Shown here piece after piece: positions 48,085-53,849 of a stretch of DNA of 53,849 nucleotides. Source of the DNA: Cyclobacteriaceae bacterium (lineage in GTDB: Bacteria > Bacteroidota > Bacteroidia > Cytophagales > Cyclobacteriaceae); assembly GCA_026989535.1 (NCBI GenBank), contig JALSJD010000185.1:1-53849 (forward strand). Reading direction: 5' to 3'. Position numbers and translations under genes: made by a program. Within the stretch, counting starts at the first letter, position 1. Each line of letters opens with the position of its first letter. The notes below the pieces were generated by a model. That model saw only the letters and a list, made by a program, of their open reading frames with translations, was not told the origin of the DNA and did not search any database.

Positions 48085-49071
48085 TTATGCTTTCACCTTT
48101 AACACAACCTTCCCTTTGTTTTTATTGGCTTCCATATAGGTGTGGGCTTTTTTAATTTCTTGCCAACTAAACACGGAATCAATCACAGGCGCTATTTTAC
48201 TAGATGCTAAGTCAGCTTCAAAATCATTAAAAAAAGCAGTTATCAATTCTTTTTTGTAGCCAATTGTTCGAGCCCGCAAAGTAGTACCCTTTACAGTAAC
48301 TCTTTTAGATAGAATGGGGTATAAATTTAAGCGCTCTAGCTTTATGCCACCCATAACCGATATCATCATTAAGGTGCCATCTAAGGCAATACTCTTTAAA
48401 TTTTGTTCAAAATAAGGTGCTCCAATAAAATCGAGAATAATATTTACGCCTTTGCCATTGGTATAATCAATTACTTCTTTATCAAAATTTTGAGTGGTAT
48501 AATCAATGGCTAAATTAGCCCCTAGTTGCTTACAGGTAGCTAGTTTGGCAGTGGAGGAAGTAGTAATTACTGTACACTCTTTGGCTTTCGCCAATTGAAT
48601 GGCGGCAGTACCCACACCACTTGCGCCTGCATGAATGAGTACTGTAGCACTTGGTGGAGTTTTGCTTTCTAAAAACAATGCTTGGTAAGCCGTTAAAAAC
48701 ACTTCGGGAATGGCAGCAGCCTGCTCTAATGTAATATTTGGAGGGATGCTCATTGCCAAATTCTGGTGAACCGCCACATATTCTGCTTGCCCTCCACCTG
48801 CCAATAAGGCCATTACTTTATCGCCAATTTTATAACTTTTAACATTTTTTCCAACTTCTTTTATAATGCCAGAAGCCTCTAAGCCCAAAATGGTGGATTC
48901 TCCTTTTGGAGGAGGGTATTTGCCTTGGCGTTGCAATATATCGGCTCGGTTAAGTGCTGCGTAATGTACTTCAATCAGTATTTCATCAACACTAATTGTA
49001 GGCTGAGTAGTTTCACCAATGTAGAGGGTTTCCGTTCCACCAAATGTTGTTTGACGTATTGCTTTCATCAC
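48085..49071 (-). CDS. NAD(P)H quinone oxidoreductase, PIG3/zinc-less MDR family
   Basis: 328 residues, of the medium-chain dehydrogenase/reductase superfamily. The N-terminal GroES-like domain has NRADILQRQGKYPPPKGESTILGLEASG, a very close match to the TP53I3/PIG3 group. The Rossmann part has HAGASGVGTAAIQLAKA, and the NADPH region is TTSSTAKLATCKQLGA. The zinc-binding cysteines are absent, as in quinone reductases. It is cytosolic, probably reducing quinones or enones. The stop faces the response regulator stop with 15 bp between them. Confidence 0.9.
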   Translation of the reverse strand: MMKAIRQTTFGGTETLYIGETTQPTISVDEILIEVHYAALNRADILQRQGKYPPPKGESTILGLEASGIIKEVGKNVKSYKIGDKVMALLAGGGQAEYVAVHQNLAMSIPPNITLEQAAAIPEVFLTAYQALFLESKTPPSATVLIHAGASGVGTAAIQLAKAKECTVITTSSTAKLATCKQLGANLAIDYTTQNFDKEVIDYTNGKGVNIILDFIGAPYFEQNLKSIALDGTLMMISVMGGIKLERLNLYPILSKRVTVKGTTLRARTIGYKKELITAFFNDFEADLASSKIAPVIDSVFSWQEIKKAHTYMEANKNKGKVVLKVKA

Positions 49072-50027
49072 AATTTATATCCACTAAAAATAATCCTATT
49101 CATAAAATTTACTTACCTAGAGTCTCTTTCTGGTCTGATTGTCTACCATTGACAGAGTAAAGAATTTCAAAAGAGGGGATGCCGGAACATGTCCGGCAAA
49201 GTATAAAAAGCACGATTCCCCGCATCCGTTGCGGGGTCTCCATTTTAAAGGCCTTTTCTGTCATTTACCTCCGCTGATCCGCCAACTGGTCGGATTTCGC
49301 CCTCGCTAAGACTGGCTTAGTACTCTTTGTGTAAATCTCTGTGTTGTTTGTGGTTATATTACCAAAAATAAATTAACCACAAAGAGCGCTGAGTAGGCAC
49401 AAAGTTCTCAATGAAATACTTATAAAATAAGCTGTATTACTAATTCCATAGCTGCCCTTTTTTTAGTTGAATGATAGTTTAAACTTGCTTTCATAAGAAA
49501 AGCCCTGTTATATTAATGTTTATTCATAAAATTCACTTACCTCGTCTCTTTCTGGTCTAATCGTCTCGCTTAGTACTCTTTGTGTAAATCTCTGTGTTGT
49601 TTGTGGTTATATTACCAAAATAAATTAACCACAAAGAGCACTGAGTAGGCACAAAGTTCTCAATGAAATACTTATAAAATAAGCTGTATTACTAATTCCA
49701 TAGCTGCCCTTTGTTTAGTTGAATGATAGTTTAAACTTGCTTTCATAAGAAAAACCCTGTTATATTAATGTTTATTCATAAAATTTACTTACCTCGTCTC
49801 TTTCTGGCCTAATCGTCTCGCTTAGTGCTCTTTGTGTAAACCTCTGTGTTCTTTGTGGTTAATAATTACCAAAAATAAATTAACCACAAAGAGCACTGAG
49901 TAGGCACAAAGTTCTCAATGAAATACTTATAAAATAAACTGCATTACTAATTCCATAACTGCCCTTTGTTTAGTTGAACGATAGTTTTAAACTTGCTTTC
50001 ATAAGAAAAGCCCTGTTATATTAATGT
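49072..50027. other. Gene-free region holding a tandem repeat array
   Basis: 956 bp. Nearly all of it is a 252-bp tandem array (three copies plus a leading fragment), interrupted once by the R1 element at 49143-49306. No plausible gene is present. Confidence 0.75.
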
Positions 50028-50050
50028 TTATTCATAAAAATCGCTTACCT
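49096..50050. repeat. Tandem array with a 252-253-bp unit, about 3.2 copies
   Basis: CTTAGTACTC (or CTTAGTGCTC) starts units at 49316, 49569 and 49821. Each unit holds an inverted pair built from CTCTGTGTTGTTTGTGGTTA and TAACCACAAAGAG, and ends with TTATTCATAAAA...ACTTACCTC. That last piece is homologous to the final eight codons and stop of the nitroreductase gene at 50028-50711, so the array grew from that gene's 3' end. A first, partial unit (49096-49142) is split from the rest by R1. Confidence 0.85.
49143..49306 (+). repeat. Hairpin-rich dispersed repeat R1, copy B (164 bp), inserted in the tandem array
   Basis: Matches 1615-1789. Flanking array sequence (CTCTTTCTGGTCTGATTGTCT on the left, CTTAGTACTCTTTG on the right) is contiguous in the uninterrupted units, apart from a few bases, so R1 lies inside a unit. 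Hairpins: GCCGGA-ACATG-TCCGGC (about 49180-49197) and CCCCGCA-TCCGT-TGCGGGG (about 49218-49236). Confidence 0.75.
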
Positions 50051-50711
50051 CTTTTAATGGCTTACGTGTTAATTGAGGCACATAGGTTTCTTTGGCAGGA
50101 TAGCCTACGGGGATTAGCAAAAAGGGTCGCTCGTTGGCAGGCCTATTTAGTATTTTAGTTAAAAATGCCATTGGGCTAGGGGTATGGGTTAGCCCAACCA
50201 ACCCTGCATTATGAATGGCCGTTAGCAGAAAACCACTGGCTAAGCCAACTGATTCGTTTACGTAATAATTATTAGATTTATTTTCGCCATCATCAAAATC
50301 GTACACTTTTTTAAATACGATAATAAGGTAGGGGGCAATTTCTAAAAAAGGTTTCTCCCAATTGGTGCCAAGGTGTTCTAAATCTTCCAACCATTCATCG
50401 CTCATACGCCTGGCATAACTTTCTTTTTCTTCTTCTTCGGCCGCAATTCTAATTTCCTTTTTTAATGCTGGGTTAGATACCACACAAAATATCCACGGCT
50501 GCTTATGCGCCCCCGAGGGTGCTGTGGAAGCAGATTTTATAATGTTCTCTATCACCTCCTTGGGTACAGGCTTATCAGCGTAATCGCGAACGGTTCTTCG
50601 GGTGTTTAACCAGTGAAAATAGGTGGACGAGCGCTCAATCATTTCTTCAGGCTCATACGTATCTCGTGTATAAGCTACAAAGGGGTGTCCGTTGATTGTC
50701 TTTGTTTTCAT
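50028..50711 (-). CDS. Nitroreductase-family flavoprotein, iodotyrosine deiodinase-like
   Basis: 227 residues. FMN-binding features are RRTVRDY (38-44) and STAPSGAHKQPW (62-73), with GLTHTPSP and PVGYPAKE. The region EEEEKESYARRMSDEWLEDLEHLGTNWEKPFLE matches the substrate lid of vertebrate iodotyrosine deiodinase: E95, Y99 and K120 keep the spacing of the mouse E157/Y161/K182 triad that binds the tyrosine zwitterion. Halotyrosine reductive dehalogenation is therefore a good hypothesis; a role in other nitro or quinone reductions cannot be excluded. The membrane anchor of the animal enzyme is absent. It is 13 bp after the M1 aminopeptidase gene and is co-transcribed with it. Confidence 0.88.
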   Translation of the reverse strand: MKTKTINGHPFVAYTRDTYEPEEMIERSSTYFHWLNTRRTVRDYADKPVPKEVIENIIKSASTAPSGAHKQPWIFCVVSNPALKKEIRIAAEEEEKESYARRMSDEWLEDLEHLGTNWEKPFLEIAPYLIIVFKKVYDFDDGENKSNNYYVNESVGLASGFLLTAIHNAGLVGLTHTPSPMAFLTKILNRPANERPFLLIPVGYPAKETYVPQLTRKPLKEVSDFYE

Positions 50712-50724
50712 TATTTTGAGATTG

Positions 50725-52623
50725 CTATTCTTGCCAGTTTAACATCTTATCCATGGTACTTATAGCCACGTAATGATAATTGGGGCGTGCTTTTGTGTAA
50801 ATCTCTTTGGCCATTTTCAATCCTTCATCCGTTTTAGCCATTTCGGCATAAAGGGGTGATAGAAATTTTCTGCGGCCTGTGTGCACTAAAAAGTTTTCGA
50901 GGTTTTGATAGCCAGGTTCGTATTGATGCTTAATTACATGCACCATCCAAGCGGCTAATATTTCTGAATTACGGGAGTAGGTAAATTGAAAAACCTCGTC
51001 TAATTTTTGCATTTGAGCTAGGCTAAGGTCGTTTGGCAAACTTCTTAAAAAGTGAAGCCACTCGTGCGAACTCCATTTTTTGGTCATAATATCTTCTGGT
51101 GTAAATAGCTCTTCCATAGGAGTGCCATTAACCCATTGCTCTACTACTTTTTCAACATTTTCAAATCGGTCAGATTGTGGTTGAGGGCAATTAGCAGGTA
51201 AGCCTTCACCAAAAATCCAGTCGGCATAAAGGCTTTCGTCAATCGGTAAGCCATTCTTTTCAAAAAGCTTTGAGTTTATCTGTGTTATAAACTCATCGGT
51301 GGTCATAGAGTGAAATGCATTGGAGGTAAAATAATCTTTTAGAAATGCATCGAATTTATCTCTTCCTACACGTTCTTCTATGAGTCTAAGGAAATAATAC
51401 CCTTTATCATAAGCAATAGCAGTCATTCCATCGTCAGGGTTTCTTCCTTCCAAGTTGAGTTTTAATTGGGTGTCTTCAGGTTTTTTACCTGCTAAAATTG
51501 AAGCTACTTCTTTCTTTAAATCTTGCAAGCTTAATAAGGCCAACATTTCGGAATAATCTCTGCCGTAAACGGCCTCCATAATGCGCTGCTCAAAATACAC
51601 GGTAAAGCCTTCGTTGAGCCAAAAATCGTCCCAAGTGGCATTGGTTACTAAATTGCCCGACCACGAATGAGCTAACTCGTGCGCCACTAGCGACACCAAC
51701 GATCTATCTCCTGCCAAAATGGTAGGCGTGGCAAAAGTTAACATGGGGTTTTCCATACCGCCAAAGGGGAAACTCGGAGGCAGCACAATTAAATCATATA
51801 CCCCCCACTGGTACGGGCCGTATAGCTTTTCAGCCGCTTCTACCATTTGCTCCATATCTTCAAATTCATAAGCTGCGGCTTTAATAACGGATGGCTCGGC
51901 ATACACTCCTGTTCGTTCGCTCAACCTTTGGTAAGTAATATCGCCTACGGTAAGTGCTAATAAGTAGGCAGGTATGGGTTTATCCATTTTAAAATCATAC
52001 ACTCCGTTGTTCGATACTTCGGTTGGATTGGTGGCACTCATTAAAGCGAGCATACCTTTAGGTACTGTTACGTGGGCATTATACGTAAAACGAATGCCGG
52101 GTGAATCTTGCACTGGCACCCAACTACGGGCTAAAATGGCTTGCGACTGGGTAAATAAAAAGGGCGATTTCTCGTCAGCCGTTTGTTGAGGGCTTAGCCA
52201 TTGTAAAGCTTCGGCATCTACTCCTGTTTTATAATTGATGCTTATTGTTTTGGTATCATTATTTAGTTTTATAATTAACGGACTTCCTAAAAATGGCTTT
52301 TCATTGCCTATTTTAAATGCTAGGTCATTGCCTTTTTCATCTTTAACTCCTTTAATTGAAAGGCCATTGGTATCTAAAATAATTTCCTGAGCATTTTCTG
52401 TTTTAGAAATGGTAAAAGTAGCGTTGGCTGTTATGGTTTTGGTATTAAAATCAACGTTGGCCTCCCAATCTAAATGCGTAATAAGAGCTTCATCGGGTTG
52501 GGCATAGGTGTGGTGGTCAATAACTTTCATAGGCTCTTTATCAATCTTTTCAGTAGGTGTACAAGCTAAAACAAGCGCAGAGGCACTTAATGCCAGTGCA
52601 ATTTTTTTTATAGAGTTTAACAT
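50725..52623 (-). CDS. M1-family metallo-aminopeptidase, leukotriene A4 hydrolase-like, lipoprotein
   Basis: 632 residues. A lipobox (LVLAC, C21) predicts a lipoprotein. The beta-sheet N-terminal domain runs to about 220. The peptidase signatures are GGMEN (288-292), the zinc site HELAH (315-319) and the third ligand E338 in WLNEGFTVYFEQR. A C-terminal HEAT-like helical domain with WLHFLRSLP and QYEPGYQNLENFLVHTGRRKFL matches the LTA4H group. It probably trims peptides in the periplasm or at the outer membrane. The downstream nitroreductase gene follows at 13 bp; co-expression with a halotyrosine-acting enzyme may be meaningful. Confidence 0.92.
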   Translation of the reverse strand: MLNSIKKIALALSASALVLACTPTEKIDKEPMKVIDHHTYAQPDEALITHLDWEANVDFNTKTITANATFTISKTENAQEIILDTNGLSIKGVKDEKGNDLAFKIGNEKPFLGSPLIIKLNNDTKTISINYKTGVDAEALQWLSPQQTADEKSPFLFTQSQAILARSWVPVQDSPGIRFTYNAHVTVPKGMLALMSATNPTEVSNNGVYDFKMDKPIPAYLLALTVGDITYQRLSERTGVYAEPSVIKAAAYEFEDMEQMVEAAEKLYGPYQWGVYDLIVLPPSFPFGGMENPMLTFATPTILAGDRSLVSLVAHELAHSWSGNLVTNATWDDFWLNEGFTVYFEQRIMEAVYGRDYSEMLALLSLQDLKKEVASILAGKKPEDTQLKLNLEGRNPDDGMTAIAYDKGYYFLRLIEERVGRDKFDAFLKDYFTSNAFHSMTTDEFITQINSKLFEKNGLPIDESLYADWIFGEGLPANCPQPQSDRFENVEKVVEQWVNGTPMEELFTPEDIMTKKWSSHEWLHFLRSLPNDLSLAQMQKLDEVFQFTYSRNSEILAAWMVHVIKHQYEPGYQNLENFLVHTGRRKFLSPLYAEMAKTDEGLKMAKEIYTKARPNYHYVAISTMDKMLNWQE

Positions 52624-52714
52624 AAGGGTTTATTAAAATTAGATGCAGTAAAATTAAGGTGCTTGTAATAAGCAAAGGTGTGTTTACAAAAAAAATACTC
52701 CTATCTAGTATTTG

Positions 52715-52883
52715 TCTATAAACTCCAATAAAATCAAATAACAAATAAATCTCAAAAACGAAAATATCAAACCATGTAAGTGTTTGGTGTTTAGTTGATT
52801 GAAATTTGAACCCGAAAGCTTTCGGGTTTATTTGTTATTTGAATATTGTCATTTGTTATTTCTGAAAACATTGAGTTTATAGA
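52715..52883. repeat. 169-bp palindromic element with TCTATAAACTC ends (contains R3 copy 2)
   Basis: TCTATAAACTC (52715-52725) is complementary to 52873-52883. Inner arms CAAATAACAAATAAA (52735-52749) and 52827-52841 are perfectly complementary. The centre has the perfect palindrome AACCCGAAAGCTTTCGGGTT (52809-52828). The left 50 bp are an inverted copy of 44627-44677. Confidence 0.7.
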
Positions 52884-52916
52884 TAAGCACCCTCTAGTGT
52901 ACTCTAAATTCTAACA

Positions 52917-53849
52917 TTAAAAAATAAGAGGGAGCTTTACATAAAAACAAGCCCCTTTTCCTTCTTCGCTTTCAACCCAAACCTGACCTTGTAGTTCGTT
53001 TACATATTTTTTAACAATGTAAAGACCTAAGCCAGAAGAGCTTTCGTTCCCTGTTGGTATGGCACTAAGCTTTTTATTCTTTTCAAAAATAAGGCTTGCT
53101 TCCTCCTTATTTATTCCCAGCCCTTGGTCACGAACAAGAATAAGTACTTCCTCGTTTGTTGATGTTACTTCAATGGTAATTTCAGTACCAGAATGAGAAA
53201 ATTTAATGGCATTTGAAACTAAATTTGAAATGATTTTATACAGCCAAACCTCTTTGCCATTAATCGCCAAATTTCTTTTAGGGTTTTTAACATAGGTAAG
53301 CTTAATGCCTTTGGCTATGGCTTGAGCCAACAAACCATCTAAAACTGTTTCAACAATTTTTTTTACCACTACTCTTTCTAAAACAACTTCTTCAAAAGCA
53401 GTTTCAAAGTACTCAGCATCTAAAAAACCAGTAATTTGTTTGTGTTGATTATCCGTAACCCCTTTAATTTTATTAATGAGCTGTTTTTGTTCTTGGTTTA
53501 GCTGGTTATTACTTAGCTCTAAAATGGAAACTAATCCTTTTATTTGGGTGAGAGGGTTTTTTAAATCATGAGCAACAATTTTCATCAAATCATTTTTTTC
53601 AAGATTTAATTTCTCCAATCGTTTATTCTGAATTTTCAACCTTTCTTTAAATTGATTTTGAATTAGAATAAAAAATCGAACGGCCAAAATAGTAGCTAGA
53701 ATTACTACTAATGAAGTAACAAGGGAATAGTTTTGAGCGGGATATGGATGAAAAAATAGTTGTGGCGAAATGTAAAGAAAGGCATTAAGTGCAAGTAAAG
53801 AATAGACCCAAATAGGTTTTTCGATTAATATGAGTACTAAAATTATAAC
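52917..53849 (-). CDS. Membrane sensor histidine kinase, N-terminus cut by window edge
   Basis: The frame is open from the stop at 52917 to the window end (311 codons). The 5' end read from the right edge gives hydrophobic segments (VIILVLILIEKPIWVYSLLALNAFLYIS; SLVTSLVVILATILAVRFFILI), so the 256-residue version beginning at a TTG (53687) is not the true N terminus. A short coiled coil (QFKERLKIQNKRLEKLNLEKND) leads to the HisKA domain with the phospho-His in VAHDLKNPLTQIKGLV. The HATPase has the N-box NLVSNAIKFS, DQGLGI, SGLGLYIV and a final GACFYVKLPL. No receiver domain is fused. Partner and signal are unknown. Confidence 0.9.
   Translation of the reverse strand, partial: VIILVLILIEKPIWVYSLLALNAFLYISPQLFFHPYPAQNYSLVTSLVVILATILAVRFFILIQNQFKERLKIQNKRLEKLNLEKNDLMKIVAHDLKNPLTQIKGLVSILELSNNQLNQEQKQLINKIKGVTDNQHKQITGFLDAEYFETAFEEVVLERVVVKKIVETVLDGLLAQAIAKGIKLTYVKNPKRNLAINGKEVWLYKIISNLVSNAIKFSHSGTEITIEVTSTNEEVLILVRDQGLGINKEEASLIFEKNKKLSAIPTGNESSSGLGLYIVKKYVNELQGQVWVESEEGKGACFYVKLPLIF

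Noticed and set aside
49316-50050. Possible CRISPR array
   Set aside because: The unit is 252 bp with no short repeat/spacer alternation and no cas genes; it is a plain tandem duplication.
1-53849. tRNA, rRNA, transposase or prophage genes
   Set aside because: I looked for cloverleaf ends, rRNA words and transposase-like proteins and saw none; short structured RNAs could still be missed without a covariance search.
53687-53849. Start of the last histidine kinase at the internal TTG (53687)
   Set aside because: The same frame stays open to the window edge and encodes further membrane helices, so the gene is cut by the window.

Overview
The window is a chromosomal stretch from a low-GC member of the Bacteroidota, most likely a Cytophagales-type bacterium. 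The signs are: a type IX secretion (T9SS) C-terminal sorting domain, a PorD/DUF4835 gene, the bamD-rpoZ-coaBC-porD-recN block, BatA-type and DUF4199 proteins, a LytS/LytTR two-component pair, and the Bacteroidota -7 promoter box TAnnTTTG upstream of many genes. The content is mostly housekeeping and envelope genes. There are no rRNA or tRNA genes, no CRISPR array, and no recognisable transposase or prophage. The intergenic regions are rich in palindromic and dispersed repeats.

Layout. 1-1377 holds the 5' part of htpG (minus strand). It is followed by about 600 bp of repeats. 1974-8025 (plus) holds a class V aminotransferase-fold enzyme, a secreted double-YCII protein, a secreted ADPRibase-Mn-like phosphoesterase, a serine racemase-like enzyme, a DUF4160/DUF2442 pair with its own promoter, and a membrane-anchored MutS-like ATPase. 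8416-10161 is aspS, facing two tandem STAS-like paralogs. 11125-11637 is a broken gene. 11732-13389 (minus) holds a 2H phosphoesterase, a YccF protein and an outer-membrane barrel protein. 13535-15766 (plus) holds a second class V aminotransferase-fold protein and a cytochrome c lipoprotein.

15943-27366 is entirely minus strand: a small membrane protein, polA, recN, porD, coaBC, rpoZ, bamD, a T9SS cargo protein and an OstA-like LPS-transport protein. 27664-38844 is entirely plus strand: tilS, a cyclic-nucleotide-binding protein, malate dehydrogenase, a polytopic membrane protein, then a tight cluster of BatA-like protein, degenerate dihydroorotase, two DUF4199 proteins and two GT2 glycosyltransferases. 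38919-41952 (minus) is DUF4834 plus carB. Then come a class A penicillin-binding protein (plus), a carboxypeptidase-regulatory-domain protein (minus), the LytS/LytTR pair (plus), a PIG3-type quinone oxidoreductase (minus), a 252-bp tandem repeat array, an iodotyrosine-deiodinase-like nitroreductase with an M1 aminopeptidase (minus), and a membrane histidine kinase cut by the window end.

The most notable points are: a dihydroorotase homolog that has lost nearly all its metal ligands inside a conserved-looking envelope operon; a MutS-like ATPase with predicted membrane segments; a nitroreductase keeping the iodotyrosine deiodinase lid triad with exact spacing; recurrent TAnnTTTG boxes ending only 4-7 nt before start codons, suggesting leaderless mRNAs; and several families of structured intergenic repeats, one of which interrupts a tandem array and so shows its own boundaries. 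I did not find a clearly new defence or mobile system.
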